64,000 bases of DNA from Cellulosimicrobium sp. CUA-896 (GCF_001942335.1 NZ_MKKH01000001.1:41348-105347), one strand, 5' to 3'. Positions 10,738-21,333 are shown, counted from the stretch's first letter. The notes: a model not told the origin generated them from the sequence alone. A program made the numbers and translations.

Positions 10738-12127
10738 TCGACGGCATTGTGGCGAGACCCTCGCGCAGGAGCGTGCTGGCGCTCGGGGCCATGGGCGCAG
10801 TCCACGCCATGCTGAGCGAGCCGGCAACCGGCCAAGCCGCGGCCCGTCCGGACACCGCTCCGGCCGTTCCGACCTCGGCGCTCCGCGCCGCCGACCATCT
10901 GCGTGCGTGCGACGCGTCGGGCGCCGCGGAGGGCGCGCCGAGACTGCTTCAGTCCTTCGCGGACGAGTTCGGACTCTTCACCACGGGGCTCCTGGAGGAC
11001 ACGGCCCTCGCCGCCATCGCGCTGGCATCCCTTCCGGACCGGCTCGACGACGCTCACGCGCTGGCCCGTGGTATCGCGCAGGTCGCGACCCACGACCGAT
11101 CCGGCGAACGCGGATGCACGCGTCGCGGGTACGTCACCGCACCGTTCACCTTTTACGACGGTACTGAGCATGCAGGCTCATGCTTGCCGACGGCTCCGCG
11201 AGCCCAGCGACCCTCTTCGGACTCGACGCCACCGAGACTGGGGCCGCTGCCTGGGCGGGCCTTGCCCTTCTTCACGTATCGCAACGCGCGGACGACGAGG
11301 CGCTCCTCGCCACCGCAGTCGAGATCGCCTCGTGGATCGTCGCCCGGACGAGCGGAACCGGAGCAGTCGGGGGTTTCACCATCGGCACCGATGCCGACGG
11401 AGCAGCACGCACCGAGACGTCCACGGCGCAGAACATCGACTGCGCCGGGTTCTTCGGCGCGCTGCACGCAGTCACCGGCGACAGCCGATGGGCCGCCGCG
11501 CGCGAAGTGGCGTTGAATCACGTCCGCCGCGCCTACGCCCCCGACACGCAGAGCTTCCGGGCCGGCTCCACGGACGGCTCTGGCCTGGGGCTCGGCGTAC
11601 TGTCGGTCGGGGCGTCTGCCCGCGGGCTGCTCGTCGAACCCGAGCTGTTCCGGCCCGCCGTGGAGAGCGCGCTCCTCATGTATCGCCGGAACACACAGGC
11701 ACTTACGGAAGACCGCCCCACGGCCCTTGCGGCAGCCCAGCTCCGCAGCGCTTTCGCGGGTCCGGACCTGTCCGCGACGGTCTCCGCCAACGGCGTCCCC
11801 GTCTACTCGCCGGGAGCGTGGACCGGCGAGACCGCTCAGCTCTGCCTGGCGGTCGGGCGCGGCACGCCGCCCGGCTCGTCGGCGCGGCCCGACCGGTTCC
11901 TCCGCGTGCTCGAGAGCGCCCAGGCCGACGGTGCACGCACGCAGCACGTCGCGGGCCGCCGCGTGCACGCGGAGCAGGGTCTCGTCGCGGGTTGGCCGGG
12001 TCAGGACGACGTCGCCGACCTGCAGCTGTTCCAGTTCGCCCACGTCGGCGCCACCGCGTGGTTCCTGCTGGCATCGACGGGAACTGACCCGTACGACATC
12101 AGCACTGCCGCATCCTCACGCTCCTGA
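10734..12127 (+). CDS. Tat-exported protein with alpha/alpha-toroid-like repeats (frame break)
   Basis: About 464 residues after bridging one break. It has a twin-arginine signal, PSRRSVLALGAMGAVHAM (about 8-27), so it should be exported folded. The mature part is Ala-rich and helical with repeated helix pairs, for example GAAAWAGLALLHVS, AQNIDCAGFFGALHAVTGDSRW and PTALAAAQLRSAF. This texture is seen in alpha/alpha-barrel glycosidases, lyases and epimerases, but no catalytic motif was recognised, so the function is open. The start overlaps the amidase stop, making the two genes an operon and suggesting joint action on the cell wall. The frame break at 11175-11176 is repaired by one G (GCAGG[G]CTC), giving TEHAGLMLADGSASPATLFG. 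Confidence 0.7.
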
Positions 12128-12259
12128 GCGTCGGTCGGCCGGTTCCGCCCGGTCGACCGCTCACCGAGGCCGCGCGCCCACGTCGAGCAGTCTGGGCCCG
12201 GCGCCGCGTCTCCCTGATGCCGCCCCCAGCGCACGTCAGCAGGACGACCGAGGGCAGCG

Positions 12260-12613
12260 TCAGTCACCCTCCGCGCGCAGCACGCGCAGGTGCCCGCGCC
12301 GCCCCACCTCGGTGACGTCGGCCGGTTCGGGTTCCGGCCGCGGCCGGCCCGCCTGTCGCACGGCGTCCGCGAGCGCGGACAGGTCGTCGTCGCTCGGCCC
12401 GGTCTCCACGAACTGAGGCGAGAGACGGACCACCTCCCACCCGCGGGGCGCGGTCAACCGCTCGGCGTGCTCGGCGCACAGGTCGTAGCTGTGGGGCTCG
12501 GCGAGGTGCGCGAGGGGGCCCAGGACCGCGGTCGAGTCCGCGTACACGTAGGTGAGGGTCGCGACGGCGGCACGGACGCACGCCGTGCGCGAGCACTGCC
12601 TGACGGATCTCAC
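12260..12613 (-). CDS. DUF3499 family protein
   Basis: A small actinobacterial protein of 117 residues. It has an N-terminal cysteine pair in QCSRTAC, a conserved LTYVYADSTAVLGPL strand region and a YDLCAEHAERLTAP motif, so the three cysteines and a histidine could form a zinc ribbon. Function is unknown in the family. It normally lies beside manB and the metallopeptidase-like gene; here the amidase cassette separates it from manB. GTG at 12613 has TAAGGT six bases upstream, suggesting a leaderless message. The C-terminal third is Pro/Arg-rich and variable. Confidence 0.85.
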   Translation of the reverse strand: MRSVRQCSRTACVRAAVATLTYVYADSTAVLGPLAHLAEPHSYDLCAEHAERLTAPRGWEVVRLSPQFVETGPSDDDLSALADAVRQAGRPRPEPEPADVTEVGRRGHLRVLRAEGD

Positions 12614-12619
12614 GGGGTG

Positions 12620-12625
12620 ACCTTA
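12620..12625 (-). promoter_or_regulatory. -10 box TAAGGT for leaderless DUF3499 gene
   Basis: TAAGGT followed by CACCCC and the GTG start codon on the minus strand. The six-base spacing matches the other leaderless starts in the window. It forms a divergent promoter pair with the box at 12690-12695. Confidence 0.55.
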
Positions 12626-12689
12626 CTTCGTCCGGGCACCCGATCACGGCGCACACGCCGACACGCGGCGCCGTCCGGCGCGCGCGGTC

Positions 12690-12695
12690 TAGAGT
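12690..12695 (+). promoter_or_regulatory. -10 box TAGAGT for the metallopeptidase-like gene
   Basis: TAGAGT is followed by six bases and then GTG at 12702. This supports that start codon and a leaderless transcript, divergent from DUF3499. Confidence 0.55.
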
Positions 12696-12701
12696 CGTCG
12701 T

Positions 12702-13282
12702 GTGCGTGGCTTCTCCTTCCCCGGGTCCCGGCCCGAGCCCGGCGCGGCCGGCGCCCTCGTGACCGCTCGGCCGGCCGGAAGGCGGCACGCGCCGTCGAGC
12801 CGGTCTCTCCCCTCGACGCCCCGGTGATCCCGCCGCGGGCGCCCGGCCTCGGGACGGACGGACCCGTGCCGCGCCGCCGTGACCGTCGGGGGCGCGGCAT
12901 CCGCGGGCCGCTCCTACCGCCGTCGGCACCGGCCAACCGGACGCGCGCCGAACGGTTCGACGACGTCGTCCTCGACGCCGTCGAGCTCGTCGAGCGGCGC
13001 TGGGCCAAGCAGCTGCGCGGCACCGAGTTCGCGGTCGAGGACGTCCCGCCGTCGGACCCGGCGCCCTGGGAGGACGGGGGCGTCCCGCTGGGGCGCACGT
13101 TCCCCGCCGAGGCGGGCCGTGGCGCGCGCGTCGTCCTCTACCGCCGGCCCCTCGAGGCGCGCGCCGTCGACGCCGAGGACCTCGACGACCTGGTCCACGA
13201 CGTCGTGGTGGAGCAGGTCGCCCACCTCCTCGCCCGGTCCCCGGAGGAGATCGACCCGGGCTACGGCGACGGCGGTCGCTGA
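12702..13282 (+). CDS. metallopeptidase-family (DUF1025-like) protein without the HExxH motif (frame break)
   Basis: About 193 residues from GTG 12702 (VRGFSFPG) after bridging one break at 12777-12778 (GCCGG[G]AAGG). The N-terminal half is basic and disordered. The C-terminal half has the family pattern FDDVVLDAVELVERRW, then AVEDVPP, then VVLYRRPLEARA and finally DVVVEQVAHLLARSPEEIDPGY. In true zincins of this family the last element reads VVVHEVAHHFGI; here HE is replaced by EQ and the second His pair is lost, so no catalytic zinc site is visible. The same degenerate form is, to my knowledge, usual next to DUF3499 in Actinobacteria. It is divergent from DUF3499 and converges on DUF5719 ten bases downstream. 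Confidence 0.8.
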
Positions 13283-13292
13283 CCGCCGCGGC

Positions 13293-14998
13293 TCACCCGC
13301 CGAGGCCGGCGGTGTCGGAGGCGCGCACCCCGATCTCGCGCGCGACGGATCCGTCCGTGACGGGCTGCAGGACCGACAGCAGGCTCGGGGTCGTGTCGTC
13401 CTCGTCGCCGCTGGGCGGGCCGGCCTCGACCAGCGTCGACCAGGCCGTGGCCAGCCCGTCGTCCGCGGCGTCCACGTCGACCGTGACGACGGCGGGCGCG
13501 TCCTGCGAGCCCTCGGCGACCAGCGACGCCGGGTCGAGCGACGTCGTGGTCCCTGCCCCGACAGTCACCGCGCGCTCGCCGACGAGCCCACCATCGGTGC
13601 CGTACGCCCGCACGACGAGCTCGACGGCTCCGGCGAGGTCGTCCTCCTCCGCCGCGACGGGGACCGCGGCCAGCGAGAGGCTGGCCGACGTGCCGGGGAC
13701 GAGGGCGACCTGTCCGGCTCGCGCCGCACCCACCTCCGCGAGCGGCCTCGCCGCCAGCCACGCGCGGTCGTACTGGCGCTCCTCGTGCAGCAGGTCCGGG
13801 TCGACCTCGCCGCGCCGGTCGGTCGAGCGCCGGCGACGACCGGCACGTCGGCGTGGACGGCCACGCCGTAGCGGCCCGCCGGGAGGCCCCCGAGCGGGAC
13901 GTCGGTGACCACGCCGGGCGTGAGCGACACCTGCTCGAGCCCCCGCACGGTCACGGGGCCGTCCGGGCCGTAGACCACGACGCGCGCGGTCCCGGGCTCG
14001 TCGCCCGGCGCGAGGAGCCGTAGCTGCGGGGCGTGCGGGTCGTCGACGGCCTCGCCGGTGCTCACGACGCCGGCGACGACGAGGTCGGTGGCGGGGTCCG
14101 CGCCGGGGACGACGTAGTCGACGCCGAGCGGGACGAGACCGTCGAGGGTGTTCTGCTGCAGGTACGCCGACACGAGCCCACCGGACGACTCGACGTGGAC
14201 GACCATGCGCCGCTGCTCCGGGGCGGAGGCCTCGACGAGCCGCACGACCTCCGTGCCGGGGCTCACGAGCTGCTGCCCTCCCCCAGCGAGGACGGCGGGC
14301 CCGTTCGGGCCCCAGACCGTGACCTGCACCGTCGCGGGGGTGCGGCCGGCGTTCTGCAGCACGAGCTGGGCGCTGCTGCCGATCTCGGTGCTCCCGCCGA
14401 CGAGCCACTGGCTGACGCCGGGGCGCCCGCAGCTGGCGGCTGCGAGGCCGCGCAGGTCGCCCGCCGTCGTGACCGACCCGACGGAGGCCGCGACGCGCGG
14501 CGGCTCGCCGTCGCCCGGCAGGACCGTCACGGCGGCGCCCGCGGTCGGTGCGTCGACGTCGAGCGTCGCGAGCCCGTCGGGCGACGGTGACGCGGCGAGA
14601 TCCTGGGTCCCGCCGCCGTCGAGCGCGCCGAGCGACGCCCCCGCCGCGCCGCCGACCGCGGCACGCAGCGTGCTCGTGGTGCCGACCGGGGCGGGTCCGA
14701 ACTGCGCGTCGCCGACGGCCTCGGGATCCGTGAGCCGTGCCGGCCCGGGGCAGACGACCACGTCCTCGGCGGGCGTCACGGTGACGGGCTGGACGGGGAC
14801 CGCGGGCTGCTGCGCGGGAAGCCGGTCGACCACGTCGCCGCCGAAGGCCGCGACCGCGCCGAGCGCGACGATGCCCACCACGCCGGCGCCGGTGGTCACG
14901 AGGCGTCGCACGACCCTGCGTCCGTTCCCGGCACCGCGCCGCCGCTCCCCCGCGCTCGGTCGTTCCTGCGCTGCGCTCCCGCGCGTCCTGCCCGTCAC
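13293..14998 (-). CDS. DUF5719 family membrane-anchored extracellular protein (frame break)
   Basis: About 568 residues from GTG 14998. A basic cytoplasmic start (GRTRGSAAQERPS) is followed by a single membrane segment, VTTGAGVVGIVALGAVAAFGG (about 35-55), and a long Ser/Val/Gly-rich extracellular domain of beta-sandwich character (for example SAQLVLQNAGRTPATVQVTVWGPNG and LTPGVVTDVPLGGLPAGRYG). Family function is unknown. It lies just downstream of the giant glycosyltransferase (19-base gap) and is almost certainly co-transcribed with it, suggesting a shared job in surface glycan display. The frame break at 13830-13831 is fixed by one base in a CC run, giving AGRSTDRRGEVDPDLL. Confidence 0.82.
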
Positions 14999-15017
14999 GT
15001 CGTCCGCCGTCCCCTCG

Positions 15018-18000
15018 TCACCTGGCCGCCGCGCGCCGGCGACGGACCGGCACGGCGAGCAGCACGAACACGAGCAGGACCACCCCGGCGACCGTCATCC
15101 ACGCCGAGCGGTGGTCCGCGGCGTGGAAGACCGCGAGACGTCCGCCGTCGCGCCGAGCTCGAAGGCCTGGAGGCCTCCGCTCGCCGCCGGGTCGACGACC
15201 TCCAGCGCACGGCCGTCGAGCGTCGCGCGCCAGCCCGGCGCCGCGTTCTCCGCGATCACGACGACGCGCTCCTCGGCCCCGTCCTCGACCCGGACGTCCA
15301 CCGGCCGCAGTGCGGCGCGGTCGGCGTCGAGCGGCACCGCGGGACCGCCCGGCGTCTCGACGCGCGCGTACGCGGGCACGTCGCCGTCCGGTGCGACACG
15401 CCACGTGAGGCCGGACCGGCCCTCGGTCATGCGCTCGAGGCCGGGGACCATGTCGAGCCGGGCCACCAGCTCGGCCCGGGGCTGACCCTCCGGCGTCGAC
15501 GCCGGGACGAGCACCGCCCCGACGCCGAGGTCGGCGAGGCGTGGCGCGACGTCGTCGGAGGTCCCGGCGGTCAGCTCGGCGACCACCTGCGGCAGGCCGC
15601 CCTGACCCGCCGCGGGGTCGGCGAGCCGGGATCGGTGCACGACGACGGACGAGTCGACGGCCTGCGGGCCGTCCGCACGGAGCGCGGCGTACTCCACGGT
15701 GCCGTCCTCGGCGAGCTCCACGCTGAGCACGCGAGCCTGCGCCGGGGACGTCTGCATCTGTCGACCGACCGGCGGGACCACCGGTTCGGAGGTCGCCGTG
15801 AGCGCGGCCACGCGCGGCTCCGAGCGGTCGAGCACCCCGGCGGTCCACGACGCGACCCCGCCGAGCGGCGCGAGCGTGACGACGACCGCGAGGGCCGCGA
15901 CGCACCCCGTGCGCCACGGTGCCGCACCCCGGTGCGGCAGCGGGGGCACCCCCGAGAGCGCGGCGCCCAGCAGCGCCAGCAGGAGGAGGGACACCCCGGC
16001 GCCCGGCCATCCGACGACCGGCTGCCCGTCCACCGCGCCGGCGACCGTCGTCGCCCCCGCCAGGACCGCGGCGAGGAGCCCGACCGCGGCGACGAACCAC
16101 GCGCCGACGGCGACGCGGCGTGCCCGGAGCACGCCCACGACGGCGAGCGCGACGACGAGGCCACCGCTCACGAGCGGCGCCCACCGCGCGAGGAGGTCGA
16201 GCGCGCCGCCGCCGTCGAGGCCGAACCACGGCACCGGCGTCGTCGCGCGCCGAGGAGGAGCTGCCAGGGCTCGGCCGTCGGCGAGGCGACCGGCGCGCCG
16301 GGCCCCGCCAGCAGGAGCCGCCACCCGCCGTCGGGCCGCGTCCGCGCGACGTGGACGAGGAACGGGGCGAACACGGCGACGGCCGGGAGCGGGACGAGCG
16401 CGAGGTAGCGCCGGTGCCGGCGGACGGCGACCGCCACGAGGACGAGGACGAGCAGGCCGGCAGGCAGGAGCACCGGCGCGCCGGCCACCACGACGGCGAA
16501 CAGGAGCCCCGCGGTCGCCGCGGCGACGAGCGAGCCGCCCTGCTCGACCGCGGGCCGTGGTGCGACGCCGGCGGGCACCGTCGTCGCGTCGTCGGACACG
16601 TGCTCCGCGGAGACGTGGTCCGTGGTCGCCGGGGCGACGACGTCGACCTGCTGGAGCCCGAGCGCACGCACCACGGCGAGCGCGACCCACGGCAGGACGG
16701 CGTGGGCGAGGACGGCGCCCACGCGACCGGATCCCACGGACGCGAGGAGCACCGGGGACCCGACCCAGACGAGCGTCGCCCAGGCACGCAGCGGGATCGA
16801 GCGCGTCAGCGCCCCGGCGGCGAACCACGCACCGAGGCCGGCCGCCAGGAAGGACGCGGGCAGCAGGACGTTGACGGCCGTCTGCGCGGAGCCCCCGGCG
16901 AGCACCGCCGCCGGCAGCAGTGCCGTGACGAAGGGGTCGGCGGGCGCGGGCGAGCCCAGGCCGTCCGCGACCCACCCCGTGGTGGCGGCGCGCCACACGT
17001 CCGCGAGGGTGCTGCTCGCGGGCAGGAGTCCGCCCCCGACGAGACGACCGCCGCCGAGCAGCACGCCCACCAGCGGGCCGAACACGACCGCGGTGAACGT
17101 CGCGAGGACGAGCGCGGTCGCGGCGAGCCCGGCGCGGCGGCGGACCGCGAGGGACCGGAGCTCGCGGCGCTCGATGTCGGTGGGCGCCCAGGCCGTCCGA
17201 CGCTCCTCCGCTCGCGCGAGGCGACGGTCGCGCCGCTCGGCCAGGACCTGCCGCCACGTGCCCTGCAGCGGACGCAGCGTGCGCCGCGGCAGCCGGCGGG
17301 TCCGGCGCGCCCGGCGGCGCGCACGGAGCACCGGTCCGACCCGCACGAGCGCCCACAGCGGTGCGACGATCTCGTCGCGAGCCAGCCGTGGCTGCTTCAC
17401 CAGGAGGCGGTACATCGCGTGGAACGGCGCGCCGACCAGCATCGCGAGCGCGACGACAGGGACCCACGGCCCCGCGACGCCGGTGAGCCGGGCGTGCAGC
17501 TGGGCGCGTCGGCGGGCGGCGTACGACGTCTCGACGTCCGGCAGGGCGTCGCCCGACCGTCGCCCGCCGCGGTCCCGCAGACCGAGGAGCGACGCCTGCA
17601 CGTGGCGCACGACGGCGCCGGGCACGACGACCACGCGGTGCCCGGCGAGGCGGGCGCGGCGGCACAGGTCCAGCCCGTCGCCGAAGGGCCCGTACTCCGG
17701 GTCGGTCCCGCCGAGCTCCTGCCACACCGAGCGGCGGACGAGCGCGCCCGCGAGCCCGACGGCGAGGACGTCCTCGCGCGCGTCGTGCTGGCCCTGGTCG
17801 ATCTCGTCGTCGTCGATGCCGGTCATGCGCCGGCCGAGCGGCGTCGTCGTGACGCCCACCTCGACGAGCCGGCCGACGGTGCCGGTCTCGAACGGGTCGC
17901 GCGGCTCCCGCCCGGTGCCGGGGTCCCAGCGCTCCTGCTTCGGGCCGGCCACGGCCACGGCGCTCGAGTGCTCGACGGCGCGCAGCAGCTCCATGAGCGC

Positions 18001-18450
18001 GTCGGGCGCGGGCGCGCAGTCGTCGTGCAGGAGCCACAGCCAGGTCCCCGCGTCGACGTGACCCAGGGCGTAGGTCACGGCGTCGCCGAACGAGCGGGCC
18101 CGCGGGGCGGCGAGGAAGCGTGCGTCGCCGAGCTGGAGCTCGGGGTACTGCCCGGTGGTCACCGCGCTGTCCGCGTCGACGACGACGACGGCGTCGGGGG
18201 CGGACGTCTGCGCGCGGATCGCATCGAGCGTGCGCCGCAGGTACGGCGACCCTCCCCGGGTCACGACGACCGCGGTCACGCTCACGACCACGGGGAGCGC
18301 CCCGGTGACGGTGGAGACGACGTCGGGCGTCGCGGCGGGGTCGACCGGCGGTCGCGGTGCGAGTCCTGCCGTCGCCGCGCCGGTGCGCGCCGGGACCCGC
18401 GCCGTCCAGGCGGAGGTCGCGCGCGTGGTGCTCAGGTCCGAAGAAGTCAT
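15018..18450 (-). CDS. GT2 glycosyltransferase fused to a large polytopic membrane module (two frame breaks)
   Basis: About 1144 residues after correction. Residues about 50-330 form a GT-A glycosyltransferase 2 domain: VTAVVVTRGGSPYLRRTLDAI, then VVVVDADS, then WLWLLHDDCAPAPDAL and YGPFGDGLDLCRRARLAG. A basic linker rich in Arg follows. Then come ten or more hydrophobic segments (for example LAATALVLATFTAVVFGPLVG and VGLLAAVLAGATTVAGAV), an extracellular beta-rich part and a last membrane helix, MTVAGVVLLVFVLLAVPV. Breaks at 16250-16251 and 15142-15143 are each one lost base in CC runs. The arrangement whiB, this gene, DUF5719 recurs in Actinobacteria. It probably transfers a sugar to a lipid carrier or wall polymer at the membrane; donor and acceptor are unknown. 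Confidence 0.85.
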
Positions 18451-18549
18451 GGCCTGTCGATGATGCGCCCCGGACCTCGCGAGACCCGGGATTTGCGCAC
18501 TCCCGGAGTGGCGCGCCGACCAGGAGGCGTCATGCGGTGCGACGATCCG

Positions 18550-18879
18550 TCAGACGACCTGGCGCTTGAGCTTGCGCCGCTCGCGCTCGGACAGCCCGCC
18601 CCAGATGCCGAAGCGCTCGTCGTTGGCGAGGGCGTACTCCAGGCACTCCGCGCGGACGTCGCAGCCCGTGCAGACCTTCTTCGCCTCGCGGGTAGACCCG
18701 CCCTTCTCCGGGAAGAACGCCTCGGGGTCGGTCTGCGCGCACAGCGCGCGCTCCTGCCACCCCATGAGCGTGTCGTCCTGCGGCTCGCCGAACAGCGGCA
18801 GCACCGGGGCCACCCGCTCCACCTCGAGCCCTGCGTCCGTAGGGAGGTCCCTGCCCGCCCCGTCAAGCATGTTCCACAT
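18550..18879 (-). CDS. whiB: WhiB-family iron-sulfur transcriptional regulator (WhiB2/WhmD-like)
   Basis: A 109-residue Wbl protein from ATG 18879. The four cluster-binding cysteines are in ALCAQTDPEAFFPEKGG and VCTGCDVRAEC, followed by the turn GIWGGLSERERRKLKR, which contacts sigma factor and DNA. The family binds a [4Fe-4S] cluster and SigA region 4; WhiB2-type members control division and septation. The match to WhiB2 rests on the MLDGAGRD...LFGEPQDDTLMGWQERALC leader and on the neighbourhood. AAAGGGG upstream can act as ribosome site. An AT-richer gap of 158 bases to the divergent TIGR03089 gene should hold its promoter. Confidence 0.92.
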   Translation of the reverse strand: MWNMLDGAGRDLPTDAGLEVERVAPVLPLFGEPQDDTLMGWQERALCAQTDPEAFFPEKGGSTREAKKVCTGCDVRAECLEYALANDERFGIWGGLSERERRKLKRQVV

Positions 18880-19024
18880 CGTGCGCCCCTTTATGCCGTT
18901 CGCGAGAAACTGCAATGAGGAAATTACACGCGTGTCGTCCGGCAGAGTCAAGCCGGATTGTGATAGCCCGGAACTGGTTGAGGGTGAAAGTTTTCCACGC
19001 AGGCTGAGGGATTGTCGCACTGCA

Positions 19025-19030
19025 TAGACT
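19025..19030 (+). promoter_or_regulatory. -10 box TAGACT for leaderless TIGR03089 gene
   Basis: TAGACT is followed by seven bases and ATG at 19038. The spacing argues for the ATG rather than the in-frame GTG at 19032 and for a leaderless transcript. Confidence 0.5.
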
Positions 19031-19037
19031 CGTGCGC

Positions 19038-19820
19038 ATGTCGAATAGCCACATCGCCGCAAACTCTCATGGAAACCCTTCCACGCCCGTCCCGACGGAC
19101 GTGGCCGGCCTCCTGCGCACCATCACGCGGGAACCGGGCCGCCCCCGGCTCACCTGGTACGGGGACGACGGCGAACGCGTCGAGCTGTCCGGCGCCGTGC
19201 TCGAGAACTGGGTGAACAAGGTCACCAACCTCCTCGTCGAGGAATTCGACGTCGGTCCGGGAACTCACGTCGCACTCGATCTGCCCGTCCATTGGCGCAC
19301 GGTTATCTGGGCCCTCGGCGCGTGGCGGACCGGCGCGACGACCATTCTTATCGACACGGAAGGGACGCACGGTGCAGATATCGTGAACGGTCACGGGACG
19401 GTCAAAGCGGACGTGGTGATCACGACGACGCCGGACGCCTGGGCAGGCCGTGCCGACGACGTCGTCGCCGTCGCGCTCCCCGCGCTCGCCCGGGCGTTCG
19501 ACGGCGACCTGCCGCCCGGGGCGGTCGACGCGGCGGCAGCCGTGATGACGTACGGCGACCAGATCGGATGGGTGCCTCCGGTCGACCCGAGTGCCGTGGC
19601 GATCGGATCGCTCACGGAGGTCCTGCATCGAGATCTCCTGCGGCGCACCACGCCGGGCCGGCCGGGACGTCGGTCTCTCGTGTCAGCCGGCCGACCCGCC
19701 GAGGAGGTCCTCCGGGAGGTCATGGGGGCGTGGAAGGACGAGGGGTCCATCGTGCTCACCACGATCACCGACCCGCACGCCCTCGCGCGGCTCAGCGCGG
19801 CCGAGCGTGTGACGCCGTGA
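19038..19820 (+). CDS. TIGR03089 family protein (truncated AMP-ligase-like)
   Basis: A protein of 260 residues from ATG 19038 (MSNSHIAANSHG). The sequence resembles the N-terminal part of acyl-CoA synthetases: RLTWYGDDGERVELSG, LENWVNKVTNLLVEEFDVGPG and HWRTVIWALGAWRTGATTILID. The C-terminal adenylation core with its ATP and AMP motifs is missing. This is the usual length for the actinobacterial TIGR03089 family, so it is not a truncation. Function is unknown. It normally sits near LCP, rml and purE/purK genes, as it does here. It converges on the UDP-sugar dehydrogenase gene 45 bases downstream. Confidence 0.85.
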   Translation: MSNSHIAANSHGNPSTPVPTDVAGLLRTITREPGRPRLTWYGDDGERVELSGAVLENWVNKVTNLLVEEFDVGPGTHVALDLPVHWRTVIWALGAWRTGATTILIDTEGTHGADIVNGHGTVKADVVITTTPDAWAGRADDVVAVALPALARAFDGDLPPGAVDAAAAVMTYGDQIGWVPPVDPSAVAIGSLTEVLHRDLLRRTTPGRPGRRSLVSAGRPAEEVLREVMGAWKDEGSIVLTTITDPHALARLSAAERVTP

Positions 19821-19865
19821 CGTAGTGACGCCGTGCGGCAGCCCTCACGGGACGCGAGATGCCGG

Positions 19866-21177
19866 TCAGGGCCGCCCGAGCGCGCGGTAGGTCCATCCGG
19901 CGTCGCGCCACGCGTGAGGGTCGAGCACGTTGCGCCCGTCGAGGATGTGCCGAGCCGCCACCTTCTGCGCGAGATCGTCCGGGTCGAGCTCGCGGTACTC
20001 GGGCCATTCCGTGAGGAGGAGGACGATCTCCGCACCGGAGACGGCCTCGTCGAACGACTCGGTCACGGTGAGCTCGGGGTGCAGCCGACGTGCGTTCGGC
20101 ACCGCCTGTGGGTCCGTGACCCGCACGAGCGCGCCTGACGGGCGAGCTGCACGGCGACGTCGAGCGCCGGGGAGTCGCGGATGTCGTCGCTGTTCGGCTT
20201 GAACGCGGCTCCGAGCACCGCGACGTGCTTGCCGATGATCGAGCCGTCGAGAACCTCGCGGGTGAGATCGACCATCCGTACTCGGCGCCGGGTGTTGATG
20301 GCGTCGATCTCCTTGAGGAAGGCGACGGCTTGGTCCGCCCCGAGCTCGCCCGCGCGTGCCATGAAGGCCCTGATGTCCTTGGGCAGGCAGCCACCACCGA
20401 AGCCGAGGCCGGCGTTGAGGAACTTGCGCCCGATGCGCTCGTCGTACCCGATCGCGTCCGCGAGGCGCGTGACGTCGGCACCCGTCTCCTCGCACAGCTC
20501 GGCCATGGCGTTGATGAAGGAGATCTTCGTCGCGAGGAACGAGTTCGCAGCGACCTTGACCAGCTCTGCGGTCGCGTAGTCGGTGACGATGCGCGGCGTT
20601 CGCTCCGAGAGAGGGGCCTCGTAGACCGCGTCGAGCAGCTCGACCGCACGCTCTCCCGCGGCACCAACAGGTACGCCGTAGACGATGCGGTCCGGATGGA
20701 GCGTGTCCTTCACCGCGAACCCCTCGCGCAGGAACTCGGGGTTCCAGGCCAGTGTGGCGCCGGTCGAACCTGACTCCAGCCGCTCCGCGATCGTGGCGGC
20801 CGTACCGACGGGCACCGTGGACTTGCCCACGACGAGGTCTCCGGGACGCAGGTGCGGTACGAGAGCCGCGATCGCCGCGTCGACGAAGCGCAGGTCCGCC
20901 GCGTACTCCCCGTCGCGCTGCGGGGTCCCGACACAGACGAAGTGGGCGTCCGAGCCCGCGACGGCCGCGAGGTCGGTCCCGAAGCGCAGAGTCCCGTGGC
21001 GGTCGCCTCGGCGAGAAGCTCCGGAAGACCGGGTTCGAAGAACGGCGCCCGGCCCGCGGTGAGCGCGGCAATCTTCGCCTCATCCACGTCGATGCCGACC
21101 ACGTCGTGGCCGAGCTTGGCCATGCACGCGGCGTGCACCGCTCCGAGGTACCCGCACCCGATGACTGAGATTCTCAC
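19866..21177 (-). CDS. UDP-glucose/GDP-mannose-type nucleotide-sugar 6-dehydrogenase (two frame breaks)
   Basis: About 437 residues from GTG 21177 (MRISVIGCGYLGAVHA), with a GGAGAGGA ribosome site upstream. The NAD loop GCGYLG, the segment PFFEPGLPELL, the WNPEFLREGFAV substrate motif, the catalytic cysteine in GFGGGCLPKDI and the C-terminal AFKPNSDDIRDSPALD are all present. This is typical of UDP-glucose 6-dehydrogenases that make UDP-glucuronate by two NAD-dependent oxidations. Breaks at 20993-20995 and 20134-20135 are single-base losses in C runs. With the rml genes next door it probably supplies an acidic sugar to the surface polymer. UDP-Glc is the likeliest substrate but other nucleotide sugars are possible. 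Confidence 0.92.
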
Positions 21178-21319
21178 GCGAACGTCCTCTCCCGGCAGAC
21201 AGTGCTCCGGAGGCTATCCGACCTCCGGAGCCCGCTCACGAATCAGACGCGCGGACGCGCGACGCTCCGCGCAGCCCCGCGGCGTCGTCCGGCGGCGTCG
21301 AGACCCGTCGCGAGGCCGC

Positions 21320-21325
21320 TAGGCT
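21320..21325 (+). promoter_or_regulatory. -10 box TAGGCT for the WbbL-like gene
   Basis: TAGGCT, then eight bases, then ATG at 21334. The same hexamer precedes gtrA (52780) and rmlB (47011). It supports 21334 as start over longer upstream reading. Confidence 0.5.
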
Positions 21326-21333
21326 CGCGTGCC

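Noticed and set aside
9985..12127. Prophage remnant
   Set aside because: Only the amidase is lysin-like. No integrase, holin, terminase, structural gene or attachment duplication was seen around it.
15919..18918. Very long open frame on the plus strand opposite the giant glycosyltransferase
   Set aside because: Composition is Arg/Gly/Ala-rich without any domain, and it is the mirror of a clearly coding minus strand. High G+C makes long antisense frames common.
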